Assembly (NCBI RefSeq): GCF_002797445.1
Contig: NZ_PGEP01000001.1
Span: forward strand, 3,100,501-3,164,500
DNA: 64,000 bases
Direction of reading: 5' to 3'
Origin: Acidovorax sp. 69
GTDB taxonomy: Bacteria > Pseudomonadota > Gammaproteobacteria > Burkholderiales > Burkholderiaceae_C
The notes under the pieces were generated by a model. It did no database searches. It saw only the letters and a program-made list of their open reading frames with translations, and was not told the DNA's origin. The translations under genes and the position numbers were made by a program. Below, piece by piece: positions 1 through 9,485 of this stretch. Position 1 is the first letter of the stretch. Each line of letters begins with the position of its first letter.

Positions 1-1719
1 AACCTGCTGGTTGACCCCGCAGAGCCTGAGCGAATGGCTGGCATCCTGGACCTGGGCGACATGGTGCTGGCACCGCGGATCAACGACCTCGCGGTAGCGG
101 CCTCCTACCAGCTCAGCGAAGCGGGCGATGCACTGCCCGCGCTGTGCAGCTTCGTCGCCGCATACCACTCAGTGGCGCCTTTGAGCAGTGCGGAACTGAC
201 CGTGCTACCGGCCCTGGTGCGCGCGCGCCTGGCCATGGTGGTGGCCATCAGCGGCTGGCGCGCTGCACGCCAGCCCCACAACGCCGACTACCTGCTGCGC
301 AACAACGCCATCTCATGGGCCCGATTGAGCAGCGTGGCGGGCTGGACAGACACGGCCGTGGTGGCCGCTCTGCACCAAGCCTGCGGACTGTCACCCCAAC
401 GCGAGGAAACCCCGCCCGTGCTTCCCACGACCACCGACACGACCGCCTTGTTGGCGCGCCGCGCGCACCTGCTCGGCCCGGCCTACCGCCTGTTCTACGA
501 AGAGCCTTTGCACCTGGTGCGCGGCGAAGGCGTGTGGCTCCATGACGCCCAAGGAAAGCGCTACCTGGACGCCTATAACAACGTGGCCAGCGTAGGCCAT
601 TCCCACCCGCATGTGGTCGAAGCCATTGCACGCCAAGCCAGCACACTCAATACCCACACGCGTTACCTGCACGCAGGCATCGTCGACTATGCCGAACGGC
701 TGCTTGCCCATATGCCCACGGCGCTGGGACACGCCATGTTCACCTGCAGCGGCAGCGAGGCCAACGACCTGGCCCTGCGCATCGCGCGCGCCCATACAGG
801 GGCCCAGGGACTGATCATTACGCGCTATGCCTATCACGGCGTCACGGCGGCATTGGCTGAGGCCTCGCCCTCGCTAGGTGCACTGATGCGCCTGGGCAAT
901 ACCGTGCGCACCGTGCCGGCACCGCAAGCCGCAGGGCACGATACGGTCGAGGTGGGGCGCCACTTTGCGCAAGGGGTGCGCGCAGCCATCGCCGAGATGG
1001 CCGCTGCAGGTATACGCCCGGCTGCACTGCTCGTGGACACCGTGTTTTCCAGTGACGGTGTGTACACCCACCCCGCTGGCTTTCTGCAAGAGGCCGTACA
1101 GGCCGTGCGTGACGCAGGGGGACTATTCATCGCCGATGAGGTCCAGCCAGGCTTTGGCCGCACCGGCGAGGCGTTCTGGGGCTTTGAGCGCCACAGACTG
1201 GTACCCGACATCGTTACGTTAGGCAAGCCCATGGGCAACGGCCACCCAGTGGCCGGCATCGCGGTTCAACCTGAAGTGCTGGCCGCCTTTGCCGCCACCT
1301 GCCGGTACTTCAACACCTTTGGTGGCAACCCGGTGTCGATGGCAGCGGCGAGCGCGGTGCTCGACGTGATCGAGCGCGAAGGCCTGCAGGCCAACGCCCT
1401 GGCCGCAGGCTCTCACCTGCGCGAGCGGCTGAGCGCATTGCGCCAGCGTCACCCGCAGGTCGGTGAAGTCCGGGGGGCAGGCCTGTTCATAGGCGTTGCC
1501 CTGGTCCAGCCCGATGCGGCAGGCCCGCCGCCCGCCACACTTGCCACTCGCGTGGTGAATGCATTGCGCCAACACGGCGTATTGCTCAGCGCCACCGGCC
1601 CGGCGGCAGACACCCTCAAGATCCGCCCGCCACTGGTGTTCCAGCGTGAGCATGCCGACCTGCTCGTCGACACGCTCGACCGGGTACTGAGCAACCCAGC
1701 CTTGCACCACCCCGCGTGA
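1..1719 (+). CDS. Kinase-aminotransferase fusion protein, class III aminotransferase part (5' end outside window)
   Basis: The reading frame is open from base 1, so the gene starts upstream. The first residues read NLLVDP...GILDLGDM, which resembles the metal-binding end of an aminoglycoside-phosphotransferase (APH) fold. About 110 further helical residues follow before a complete PLP-dependent class III aminotransferase domain (from about base 450). The domain contains [11 protein letters not shown] and the cofactor lysine in [11 protein letters not shown] (codon 1225-1227). APH-aminotransferase fusions are known relatives of the phospho-lyases acting on ethanolamine phosphate or phosphohydroxylysine, so a kinase followed by an amino-alcohol lyase is plausible. 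The substrate is not determined. The M20 peptidase gene follows closely, suggesting one catabolic unit. Confidence 0.8.
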   Translation, partial: NLLVDPAEPERMAGILDLGDMVLAPRINDLAVAASYQLSEAGDALPALCSFVAAYHSVAPLSSAELTVLPALVRARLAMVVAISGWRAARQPHNADYLLRNNAISWARLSSVAGWTDTAVVAALHQACGLSPQREETPPVLPTTTDTTALLARRAHLLGPAYRLFYEEPLHLVRGEGVWLHDAQGKRYLDAYNNVASVGHSHPHVVEAIARQASTLNTHTRYLHAGIVDYAERLLAHMPTALGHAMFTCSGSEANDLALRIARAHTGAQGLIITRYAYHGVTAALAEASPSLGALMRLGNTVRTVPAPQAAGHDTVEVGRHFAQGVRAAIAEMAAAGIRPAALLVDTVFSSDGVYTHPAGFLQEAVQAVRDAGGLFIADEVQPGFGRTGEAFWGFERHRLVPDIVTLGKPMGNGHPVAGIAVQPEVLAAFAATCRYFNTFGGNPVSMAAASAVLDVIEREGLQANALAAGSHLRERLSALRQRHPQVGEVRGAGLFIGVALVQPDAAGPPPATLATRVVNALRQHGVLLSATGPAADTLKIRPPLVFQREHADLLVDTLDRVLSNPALHHPA

Positions 1720-1757
1720 CTCCGCCGAAGAACTTTGCAAACACTCCAGGGAACTCG

Positions 1758-3110
1758 ATGCCACAGACCGCCCCCAGCCCCGCCATCCTGCAGCAGGCGG
1801 TGGACGATCTCCATGACGACATGATCGACCTACTGGGCGACTTCGTTGCGACGGCCAGCCTTTCAGGGGCAGAGCAGGCAGCCGCCGATTTTCTGGAGAA
1901 GCGGTTACAGAGCATGGGCCTCGATTGCGAGCGCATAGTGCTCGACAGCCACCTGATCGCCAGCTCGCCTCTGTTTTCGTGCCCTTGCGACCCCGACGGC
2001 GGGCGCCACAACCTGCTTGCACGCCACCTGCCCCGGCAACGCCCCGATGGCACACGCGGACGCTCGGTGCTCTTTAACGGTCACCTGGATGTGGTGCCCA
2101 CCGGCCCTGAGGCACTGTGGACCACGCCCCCCTTCCAAACCCGCGTGGAGGGTGATTGGCTGTACGGACGCGGCGCCGGCGACATGAAAGGCGGCATCGT
2201 CTGCGCCCTCATGGCCTTGCAGGCCCTTCGCCGCCTGGGGCTACAGCCCGCTGGCGTGGTGGGCATCAACGCCGTGCTCGACGAAGAAAACACAGGCAAC
2301 GGCACCCTGGCCACCGTGCACGCCCTGCGCAACAGCATGGCCAAGGCGCGCTTGAGCGACTTTGATACCGTCATCATCCCCGAGCCCTTTGCAGAAACCA
2401 TGATGGCGGCACAAGTGGGGGTGAGCTGGCTGTTCGTGACCATCACCGGGCGCCCCGCACATGTGGCCTACAAAGGCCAGGGGCTCAACCCCATCGAGGC
2501 CGGTATGGCCCTGGTCGACGACTTGAAGCAGCTGGAAGCCGAATGGAACCGGCCCGAAAACCGCCACCCGGCCTTCCAGAACGTAGAGCACCCGGTCAAC
2601 TTCAACCTGGGCCGCATCGAGGGCGGCGAATGGAACTCATCCGTGCCCTGCACCTGTACCCTCGGTCTGCGCCTGGGGTACTACCCAGACGCGGACCCGG
2701 ATACCGTGGTGGAGCAGGTCAGCCGACGGCTGCGCGCCAAAGCCCAAGCGCTCAACCCGGCACTGCAACTGGAGATCAGCACCCGGGGGCATCGCTCGCC
2801 AGGCTGCATCTATCCACTGGACAGCCCTGCCATGCAAACCCTGGCCATGGCCCACCGCAGCGTCCACGGGCGTGACCCCGAGCACCTGGCCTGCACCGCC
2901 ACCACGGACGGACGCCATTTCAGCCTCCTGACCGACATTCCGGTCACGAACTACGGTCCCGTGGCGCGGAACATCCACGGCATTGATGAATCCGTGTCCC
3001 TCGCCAGCTTGCGCCGTGTCACCCGAACGTTTGCCCAGTTCATCATCGACTGGTGCGGGGTGGAGGATGCCGAGGAAAAATCCCCGCTATTGAACCGTGA
3101 CCAGAAATAG
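1758..3110 (+). CDS. M20 family metallopeptidase (ArgE/DapE-like deacylase)
   Basis: A zinc-dependent amidohydrolase of the M20 family, about 450 residues. The first metal-binding motif is NGHLDVVP, followed by GRGAGDMKGG and the catalytic DEENTGNG. A dimerisation domain lies in the middle, and a late His is in the NYGPVARNIHGIDESV segment. I place the start at ATG 1758, which has AGGGA six bases upstream. A GTG at 1716 overlapping the preceding stop is open but has no ribosome-binding site. The family removes acyl groups or dipeptides from amino acids, and the exact substrate cannot be read. Its position behind the kinase-aminotransferase suggests joint breakdown of an amino compound. Confidence 0.85.
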   Translation: MPQTAPSPAILQQAVDDLHDDMIDLLGDFVATASLSGAEQAAADFLEKRLQSMGLDCERIVLDSHLIASSPLFSCPCDPDGGRHNLLARHLPRQRPDGTRGRSVLFNGHLDVVPTGPEALWTTPPFQTRVEGDWLYGRGAGDMKGGIVCALMALQALRRLGLQPAGVVGINAVLDEENTGNGTLATVHALRNSMAKARLSDFDTVIIPEPFAETMMAAQVGVSWLFVTITGRPAHVAYKGQGLNPIEAGMALVDDLKQLEAEWNRPENRHPAFQNVEHPVNFNLGRIEGGEWNSSVPCTCTLGLRLGYYPDADPDTVVEQVSRRLRAKAQALNPALQLEISTRGHRSPGCIYPLDSPAMQTLAMAHRSVHGRDPEHLACTATTDGRHFSLLTDIPVTNYGPVARNIHGIDESVSLASLRRVTRTFAQFIIDWCGVEDAEEKSPLLNRDQK

Positions 3111-3212
3111 CAGATAATTGAGGGCTTTTTCTGCGGAAAGTACGCTGAATGTTCCACGGCGCAAAGGTTGCACCGGGTTCAGCACGGCTCCCGCACTTGA
3201 CAAGGATTGATC

Positions 3213-3467
3213 ATGAAAGAAGGCATTCACCCCAACTACCGCGAAGTTCTGTTCTCGGACCTGTCCAACGGCTTCAAGTTTGTGACCCGTTCGTGCGCAA
3301 ACACGAAGGAAATGGAAACCTTCGAAGGCAAGGAATACCCGCTGTTCAAGCTGGACACGTCCTCTGAATCGCACCCCTTCTACACCGGCACACAAAAGTC
3401 GGTGGACAACATGGGTGGTCGCGTGGAGCGCTTCCGCAACCGTTTCGGCAAGACCGCAGCGAAGTAA
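3213..3467 (+). CDS. rpmE2: 50S ribosomal protein L31 type B
   Basis: 84 residues beginning [10 protein letters not shown], with the L31 features [26 protein letters not shown] and a C-terminal VERFRNRFG. It lacks the CxxC zinc pairs of type A L31, so it is the zinc-free paralogue. Type B L31 commonly replaces the zinc form under zinc limitation, but in many betaproteobacteria it is the only L31. The start is ATG 3213 with AAGGA upstream; an in-frame TTG at 3207 is less likely. No Zur operator could be recognised by eye. A strong terminator follows directly. Confidence 0.95.
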   Translation: MKEGIHPNYREVLFSDLSNGFKFVTRSCANTKEMETFEGKEYPLFKLDTSSESHPFYTGTQKSVDNMGGRVERFRNRFGKTAAK

Positions 3468-3487
3468 TTCGCCCTTGCGTTCCCGCC

Positions 3488-3522
3488 AAAAAGGCAGCTC
3501 GGGCAACCGGGCTGCCTTTTTT
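3488..3522 (+). terminator. Intrinsic terminator after rpmE2
   Basis: GGCAGC (3493-3498) pairs with GCTGCC (3511-3516), flanked by A5 before and T6 after. This is a typical Rho-independent terminator 20 bp after the rpmE2 stop. The symmetric A and T runs mean it could act in both directions. Confidence 0.85.
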
Positions 3523-3576
3523 ATTTGTTTTTGCCCTTATTCTCGGTGGCTACTTCGCCTTGCTGCCCACTGACGC

Positions 3577-5277
3577 GTGACTCCCCCAACCCCCGCCATC
3601 GTTACCCAGAATGCCGTAACGCCCCTTCCGCGCTGGGCGTTGCTGCTACTGTGCATCGCCTATGTGGTACCCGGCTTTGTGGGTCGTGCGCCCTGGAAAA
3701 GCGCCGACATCACCGCCTTTGGCTACATGCTGGAGTTGGCGCAGGGGCGCACTCCATGGCTAAACCCTCTGCTCGGCGGCATGCCGCCCGAAACCGAAGG
3801 CTTGCTGCCCTATTGGATCGGAGCCTGGGCCATGCAGATAGCGCCGCCATGGCTGTCTGCCGAAATGGCTGCGCGCATTCCCTTCGCCGGGCTGCTCGCC
3901 ATTGCGCTCATCGCCACCTGGTATGGAGTCTATTACCTGGCGCGCAGCCCTGGCGCCCAGCCCGTGGCCTTTGCGTTTGGCGGTGAAGCCCCGCCCCTTG
4001 ACTACGCCCGCGCCATTGCCGATGGCGCACTGCTGGCATTGATCGCCTGCCTGGGGCTTGCCCAGCTGTCGCACGAGGTCACCAGCTATCTCGTGCAGTT
4101 CAGCTGTACGGCCTTGCTCTTTTTTGCGGTGGCAGCCATGCCACACCGCACGGTGGCACCGGCCATGGCACTGGTGGCAGGCATGGTCGGGCTGACACTG
4201 GCTGGCGCCCCTGCGCTGGCTGCAATGATGGGCCTGGGCAGCATGGTGCTGGTGGTCTATGCACCTGGAAGCAGCACCGACCGTAAATGGCCTTGGGCAC
4301 TGGCTTTGACAGCCGTTACGCTGGTGGCAGCGTTGATAGCCTGGTCTCTGGATCTGTGGCGCTGGCGGATTGTGAGCACCGATGCTGGCGGCAAGGAGTG
4401 GCAAAGCCTTGCGCGCTTGCTGCTGTGGTTTGGCTGGCCCGCATGGCCGATGGCGTTGTGGACCCTGTGGCGCTGGCGCAAGCAGATCGTGAGCCGCCAG
4501 GGCCACCGGCATTTGCTGCTGCCGCTGTGGTTCTCTGCCGTGTCCATTGGCGCCACCATCACCACCCAGCCCGCAGACCGTGCCTTGCTGCTGGGCCTTC
4601 CCGCCCTGGCATCGCTGGCGGCATTTGCACTGCCTACACTGCGCCGCAGCGTCGGCGCATTGATCGACTGGTTCACTCTGCTCTTTTTCACCACGGCTGC
4701 CTTGGCCATCTGGGTGATCTGGATTGCCATGCTGACGGGTGTACCCGCCAAGCCGGCGGCAAACGTTGCCAAGCTCGCACCCGGTTTTGTGCCGCAGTTC
4801 TCAGCACTCACGCTAGTGGTGGCTCTTGCAGCGACCGTGGGCTGGTGCAGCCTGGTCTGGTGGCGCGCATCCCGCGACCGCGCACCCATCTGGAAAAGCC
4901 TGGTGTTGCCCGCTGGGGGCGCCGCATTGGGTTGGGTATTGCTCATGACGCTGTGGCTACCTCTGCTGGACTACGCGCGCAGCTATGGCCCACAGGTGCG
5001 CAGTGTTGTAGCGGCCCTCGGCCCTGAGCCCGGGTGCGTTCAAACCGTGGGGCTCAATCGCGCCCAGGTGGCCGCCCTTCAGTACCACGGCCAACTCTCG
5101 CTGGAACGCGCTGGCCTTCAGGATGAATGCCAGTGGCTGCTGGCGGACATTGCCTCGTGGCCCGCGTCCGAGCGGATGGTCAACGCCGCGCTCTGGGAGC
5201 CAAAGGCCACGATTCCTCGCCCCACCGACAAAAACGATCATCTGCTGTTATTCCGACGCATGGGCCTGGCGCGCTGA
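3577..5277 (+). CDS. Multi-pass membrane protein, probable ArnT/GT39-like glycosyltransferase
   Basis: 566 residues with roughly ten or more hydrophobic segments. The first periplasmic loop reads GRAPWKSADITAFGYM, with a conserved-looking Asp, and PLLGG...EGLLPYWIGAW follows. This layout is like ArnT/PMT (GT-C fold) lipid-linked sugar transferases, where an Asp in the first loop is catalytic. The C-terminal ~90 residues are soluble. The start is GTG 3577 without a clear ribosome-binding site. The gene overlaps the MATE gene start at its stop codon, so the two are probably co-expressed. Family assignment is by pattern only. Confidence 0.6.
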   Translation: MTPPTPAIVTQNAVTPLPRWALLLLCIAYVVPGFVGRAPWKSADITAFGYMLELAQGRTPWLNPLLGGMPPETEGLLPYWIGAWAMQIAPPWLSAEMAARIPFAGLLAIALIATWYGVYYLARSPGAQPVAFAFGGEAPPLDYARAIADGALLALIACLGLAQLSHEVTSYLVQFSCTALLFFAVAAMPHRTVAPAMALVAGMVGLTLAGAPALAAMMGLGSMVLVVYAPGSSTDRKWPWALALTAVTLVAALIAWSLDLWRWRIVSTDAGGKEWQSLARLLLWFGWPAWPMALWTLWRWRKQIVSRQGHRHLLLPLWFSAVSIGATITTQPADRALLLGLPALASLAAFALPTLRRSVGALIDWFTLLFFTTAALAIWVIWIAMLTGVPAKPAANVAKLAPGFVPQFSALTLVVALAATVGWCSLVWWRASRDRAPIWKSLVLPAGGAALGWVLLMTLWLPLLDYARSYGPQVRSVVAALGPEPGCVQTVGLNRAQVAALQYHGQLSLERAGLQDECQWLLADIASWPASERMVNAALWEPKATIPRPTDKNDHLLLFRRMGLAR

Positions 5278-6644
5278 TGTCGGAGCGGACCACCATCACC
5301 CGGCATGCCCTCACGGTACTGGCCGGGCAACTGGCCGTGATGGCGTTTGGTGTGACGGACACCATCGTCGCCGGCCGCTACGGCGAGTCGTCGCTTGCGG
5401 CGCTGTCCGTTGGTTCAGCCATTTTCATCAGCGTGTATGTGGCACTGATCGGCGTTCTGCAGGCACTGTTACCCGTGTGGGCCGAGCAGCGCGGTGCACG
5501 CGAGACTGAGGGCCTTGGCCGGTCACTGCGGCAGGCCCTGTACCTGTGTGGCGCAGCGTCTTTGGTCGGCATGGCGATCTTGTTGTCACCGGCTCCCATC
5601 CTGCGCTGGACGGAGGTTCCAGCCGCCCTGCGAGCCGATGTGGAAAACTACCTGGCGGTGCTGGCACTGGCGTTGCCCCCGGCGCTGTTGTTCCGGATCT
5701 ACAGCACCCTGAACCAGGCCCTGGGCAAACCGCTGCTCGTCACGTGGCTGCAGGTGGGGTCGCTGTTCATCAAGCTGCCGCTGTCGGTGTGGTTCACGTT
5801 TGGCGGTGGCGGTCTGCCCGCGCAGGGCGTGGTGGGCTGCGCGTGGGCCACATTGGTCGTCAACTGCAGCATGCTGGCCGTCGCCCTCTGGCTGTTGCGC
5901 ACCCAGGACCTCTACGAGCCCCTGGGCCTGTGGCGACGCATGGAGCCGCCACACTGGCCCACCATCGCAGGTTTTGCCCGGCTAGGCATTCCTGCGGGCT
6001 TGGCCGTGATGGTCGAAGTGACATCGTTCACGCTGATGGCGCTGTTCATCGCTCGGCAGGGCACCACCGCTTCCGCAACCCATCAGATTGCGGCCAACCT
6101 GGCCGCCGTGCTCTACATGGTGCCACTGTCACTGGCCATTGCAACCAGTGCTCGGGTCAGCTACTGGTTGGGCGCAGGCAACCCCAAACAGGCCCGCAAG
6201 GTAGTTTTTATAGGTTTTAGGCTTTCAGCGCTTATGGGTATTGCGCTGGCAGCTATTTTATTTATAGCAAAAGACCATCTTGGCAGCGTCTATTCAACCA
6301 ACAGCAGTGTGGTGGCGATGACAGGGGGCGTGCTGGTGTGGGTGGCGATGTACCACGCAGCCGATGCGCTGCAGACCCTGTGCGTGTTCGTGCTGCGCTG
6401 CTACCGCATCACCCTGGCTCCGCTGGCGGTTTACTGCACGTTGTTGTGGGGCGCTGGCCTGGGCGGCGGCTACTGGCTGGCCTACACGGGCAACGGTCCT
6501 TGGGCCGGAGTTCCTTCGCCCACCCCATTCTGGGCCGCCAGTGCCGCCGCCCTGGTGGTCACCGCCGCGCTGTTTGTTGCAATGCTTTGGCAGGCCATCA
6601 ACCCGGCAGAGAGTAGCCGCGCAGCCGGTTCGCAGGGAAGGTGA
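5277..6644 (+). CDS. MATE family multidrug/metabolite efflux transporter
   Basis: About 455 residues with 12 hydrophobic segments in two halves. It has MATE features such as VTDTIVAGRYG near the N-terminus and QIAANLAAVLYMVPLSLAIATSARVSYWLGAG in the second half. MATE proteins export cationic compounds in exchange for Na+ or H+. The start ATG 5277 overlaps the stop of the preceding gene, indicating translational coupling. The last 47 bp overlap the 3' end of phoR on the other strand. An AT-rich repeat-like insert lies inside the gene near 6203-6273. Confidence 0.88.
   Translation: MSERTTITRHALTVLAGQLAVMAFGVTDTIVAGRYGESSLAALSVGSAIFISVYVALIGVLQALLPVWAEQRGARETEGLGRSLRQALYLCGAASLVGMAILLSPAPILRWTEVPAALRADVENYLAVLALALPPALLFRIYSTLNQALGKPLLVTWLQVGSLFIKLPLSVWFTFGGGGLPAQGVVGCAWATLVVNCSMLAVALWLLRTQDLYEPLGLWRRMEPPHWPTIAGFARLGIPAGLAVMVEVTSFTLMALFIARQGTTASATHQIAANLAAVLYMVPLSLAIATSARVSYWLGAGNPKQARKVVFIGFRLSALMGIALAAILFIAKDHLGSVYSTNSSVVAMTGGVLVWVAMYHAADALQTLCVFVLRCYRITLAPLAVYCTLLWGAGLGGGYWLAYTGNGPWAGVPSPTPFWAASAAALVVTAALFVAMLWQAINPAESSRAAGSQGR
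6203..6273. repeat. AT-rich short palindromic element embedded in the MATE gene
   Basis: This stretch is strikingly AT-rich for the surroundings. It contains GCGCTTATGGGTATTGCGC, an imperfect inverted repeat flanked by TTTTAGGC and GGCAGCTATTTTATT. Related stretches with the order AT-rich flank, AGC, GCGC, spacer, GCGC, GGC occur at 49370-49422 and 48050-48105. I read it as a short interspersed palindromic element that stayed in frame within the protein. The family assignment is from memory of Comamonadaceae genomes. Confidence 0.5.
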
Positions 6645-7941
6645 CCGAAAACACGGAGCCCTTACCCAAGGTGCTGGATATGTCCAAGGTGGCGCCATGG
6701 CGCTGCAGCACATGCTTGACGATGGCCAACCCCAGGCCCGTGCCGCCGGTTTCGCGCGACCGGCTGCGGTCCACGCGGTAAAAACGTTCCGTCAGACGCG
6801 GAATGTGCTCGGGGGCGATACCCGGGCCCGTATCGCGCACCGAAAACACGGCGCGGCCATCCTCTTGGCGCGCCCACTCCACAGCAATCGCGCCGCCTGC
6901 AGGCGTGTAGCGCACGGCGTTGTTGACCAGATTGGACAGCGCGCTCTGCAGCTCCGCCGGCACGCCCGCAATCTCGCCCTCTGAGCGCAGTGCGTCTGCG
7001 GAGGGAAAACCAATGTCGTGCGAGCGCTGCTGGGACTGCGTGAGCAGCGTCGACAGGGCACGACTCTCTTCCTCGCAGCGCTGCATCAGCGATTGGACGG
7101 GCGTCCAGTCGGCCATGCCTGGCAGCGGGCTGCCCTCCAGGCGCGACAGCGTGAGCAGGTCCTGCACCACACTCTGCATGCGCAGCGCCTGCTGCGCCAT
7201 CATGCCCAGATAACGGGAGCGTTCGTCGGCACTCAGGGGCAAGGTCTGCAGGGTCTCGACAAAGCCGGTCAGCACCGTGAGCGGCGTGCGAATCTCGTGC
7301 GAGACATTGGCCACAAAGTCACGCCGCATGGCGTCGGCCTGTTCCAGCGCCGTGACATCGCGCGAGAGCAGCAAGGTGCGCCCATCACCATACGGATGCA
7401 GGTGCACCGAGATCCGCACCGGCCGCGAGGGCGTGCTCAAGCGCCCCTCCAGCACCACGTCGCTGGAGAAATCCTTGGTGGCAAAGTACGCCGTGAATTC
7501 AGGGTTGCGCAGCAGGTTGCCGATGGACTGCATCACGTCGCGCTGGGCGTCAAAGCCGAACTGGTTTGCCGCCATCTGATTGCACCACTCAATACGGCCC
7601 TGGATATCCAGCAGCACCACCCCGTTGGGCGACGCCTGCAGTGCGGCCAGGATCTCTTGCAGCCGGTCCTGACTGTCGCGGACCAAGGCTTCCTGCTTGC
7701 GCAGCAATCGCCGCGCACGGTCTGCGGTCTCGCCCCAGATACCCCGCATGTCGGGCGTGTCGGCCAGCTCGCCCGTGCGCAGCCAGCGCAACACGCGCGC
7801 GCCACGCAACAGGTCCCAGACGAACCACACCCAAGCAGCCACAGCAGCGCCGAGTGCAGCGCCCCAGGAGCCGCTGTACCACCAACCTACACCACCACCC
7901 GCCAACTGCCACAGCAGGAAATACGAAATACGCCACAGCAT
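6598..7941 (-). CDS. phoR: Phosphate regulon sensor histidine kinase PhoR
   Basis: 447 residues. Two hydrophobic N-terminal segments (about 5-45) anchor it in the membrane. A linker and PAS-like region cover about 95-205. The HisKA phospho-acceptor is His215 in FVANVSHEIRTPL, and the HATPase domain has N-box (LSNLVNNAVRYT), DTGPGI and GGTGLGLAIVKH. It senses the state of the Pst transporter through PhoU and phosphorylates or dephosphorylates PhoB. It is the last gene of the pst-pho run, 102 bp after phoB. Its 3' end overlaps the convergent MATE gene by 47 bp. Confidence 0.95.
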   Translation of the reverse strand: MLWRISYFLLWQLAGGGVGWWYSGSWGAALGAAVAAWVWFVWDLLRGARVLRWLRTGELADTPDMRGIWGETADRARRLLRKQEALVRDSQDRLQEILAALQASPNGVVLLDIQGRIEWCNQMAANQFGFDAQRDVMQSIGNLLRNPEFTAYFATKDFSSDVVLEGRLSTPSRPVRISVHLHPYGDGRTLLLSRDVTALEQADAMRRDFVANVSHEIRTPLTVLTGFVETLQTLPLSADERSRYLGMMAQQALRMQSVVQDLLTLSRLEGSPLPGMADWTPVQSLMQRCEEESRALSTLLTQSQQRSHDIGFPSADALRSEGEIAGVPAELQSALSNLVNNAVRYTPAGGAIAVEWARQEDGRAVFSVRDTGPGIAPEHIPRLTERFYRVDRSRSRETGGTGLGLAIVKHVLQRHGATLDISSTLGKGSVFSVTFPANRLRGYSLPG

Positions 7942-8043
7942 GCGGATAGCGAAGCTTTCTCAGAAAACCGGGGGCGCGGCACACACGCCCGTTGATTGCA
8001 ACATTCAACCCACGACCAAGGCCTTAGCCTGTCTGCGCCGACG

Positions 8044-8751
8044 TCAGGCCTGTAGCTGTACCTGCGGCTGCGCGGTCAAACGGTAGCCTGCGCCACGCAC
8101 GGTTTCCACCATGATGGACGCTGCGCCCAGAGCCTCCCGCAGACGCTTGACATGCACGTCCACCGTGCGCTCCTCGATAAAGACATGGTCACCCCATACC
8201 TTGTCAAGCAGCTGCGACCGGCTGTGCACGCGCTCGGCGTGTTTCATCAGAAAATGCAGGAGCTTGAATTCGGTCGGGCCCACCTTGAGGGGCTGCGCCT
8301 GAAACGACACGCGGTAGGTCGCAGCGTCCAGCACCAGCTCGCCAATGGTCACGCTGTCACTCACCTGCTCGGGTGCACGCCGGCGCAGCACCGCACGGAT
8401 GCGGGCCAGCAGCTCCTGCGTGGAGAACGGCTTGGTGATGTAGTCGTCTGCGCCTGCATCCAGCCCAGCCACCTTGTCGGGCTCATCGCCACGCGCGGTG
8501 AGCATAAGGATGGGGATGGGCTTGGTGCGACTGTCGGCACGCCATTTACGGGCCAGCGACAGGCCGCTTTGCCCGGGCAGCATCCAGTCCAACAGGATGA
8601 CATCGGGTAGCACGGCATCCAGCTCACGCTGGGCAGAATCACCGTCTTCTGCCCAAAAGGGCTGGAAGCCGTTATGGCGCAGATTGACCGCAATCAACTC
8701 GGCAATGGCGGGTTCGTCCTCCACGATGAGGACACGAGGGAGCTTTCTCAT
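8044..8751 (-). CDS. phoB: Phosphate regulon response regulator PhoB
   Basis: 235 residues. The receiver domain has the acidic pocket E11-D12, the phospho-acceptor Asp55 in VILLDWMLPG, and a conserved Lys in the YITKPFS segment. An OmpR-type winged-helix domain occupies the C-terminal ~100 residues, with VHSRSQLLDKVWG and RTVDVHVKRLREAL. Phosphorylated PhoB activates Pho-box promoters under phosphate limitation, and several candidate boxes lie in this window. It starts 21 bp after phoU and precedes phoR. Confidence 0.97.
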   Translation of the reverse strand: MRKLPRVLIVEDEPAIAELIAVNLRHNGFQPFWAEDGDSAQRELDAVLPDVILLDWMLPGQSGLSLARKWRADSRTKPIPILMLTARGDEPDKVAGLDAGADDYITKPFSTQELLARIRAVLRRRAPEQVSDSVTIGELVLDAATYRVSFQAQPLKVGPTEFKLLHFLMKHAERVHSRSQLLDKVWGDHVFIEERTVDVHVKRLREALGAASIMVETVRGAGYRLTAQPQVQLQA

Positions 8752-8772
8752 ATAAACGCCGAAGCCCTTTTC

Positions 8773-9474
8773 TTACAGAACGGCTGACTCAATCTCGTCC
8801 AAGGCAGTGTGGCGCACATCCTTGCCCTTGACCAGATAGATGATCAGCTCGGCCACATTCTTGGAATGATCCCCGATGCGCTCGATGGCCTTGGCCAGGA
8901 ACAGCAGGTCCAGGCTGGGCGAAATGGTGCGCGGGTCTTCCATCATGTAGGTAATGAGCTTGCGCACAAAGCCGTCGAACTCCTTGTCGATGAGGTCATC
9001 TTCCTTGAGAACCGCCACAGCCATTTTGGTGTCCAGGCGGGCAAACGCATCCAGCGCCTTGCGCAGCATGCCGGAGGCCAGCTCGGCGGCCACGCGCAGG
9101 TCGCTCGACGGCAGCGAGCGTGGCGCACCGCTTTCAATGATGGAGCGCACCATGCGCGCCATCTTGTTGGCCTCGTCACCCATGCGCTCCAGGTTGGCCG
9201 TGGCCTTGGAGAAGGCCAGCAGCAGGCGCAGGTCGCGCGCGGTGGGCTGGCGGCGGGCAATGATGGAGGACAGCTCCTGGTCGATCTCGACCTCCATTGC
9301 ATTCACCCGGGTTTCCATCGAGGCCACGGTCTCCACGGCCTCCAGGCTGAATTGCGACAGGGCGTAGACCGCCTGGCGGATCTGCGACTCCACGAGTCCG
9401 CCCATCTCCATGACGCGGGCAGAGACGCTGTTGAGTTCGCTGTCGAACTGGGAGGAAAGATGTTTATCGGGCAT
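8773..9474 (-). CDS. phoU: Phosphate signalling protein PhoU
   Basis: 233 residues forming two PhoU helical repeats. Each carries the acidic metal-binding pattern, for example MGDEANKMARM in the first and ERIGDHSKNVAELIIY in the second. PhoU links the phosphate load of PstSCAB to PhoR and keeps the regulon off when phosphate is plentiful. It begins 11 bp after pstB, the usual pst operon position. Confidence 0.97.
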   Translation of the reverse strand: MPDKHLSSQFDSELNSVSARVMEMGGLVESQIRQAVYALSQFSLEAVETVASMETRVNAMEVEIDQELSSIIARRQPTARDLRLLLAFSKATANLERMGDEANKMARMVRSIIESGAPRSLPSSDLRVAAELASGMLRKALDAFARLDTKMAVAVLKEDDLIDKEFDGFVRKLITYMMEDPRTISPSLDLLFLAKAIERIGDHSKNVAELIIYLVKGKDVRHTALDEIESAVL

Positions 9475-9485
9475 CTGCTGTCTCC

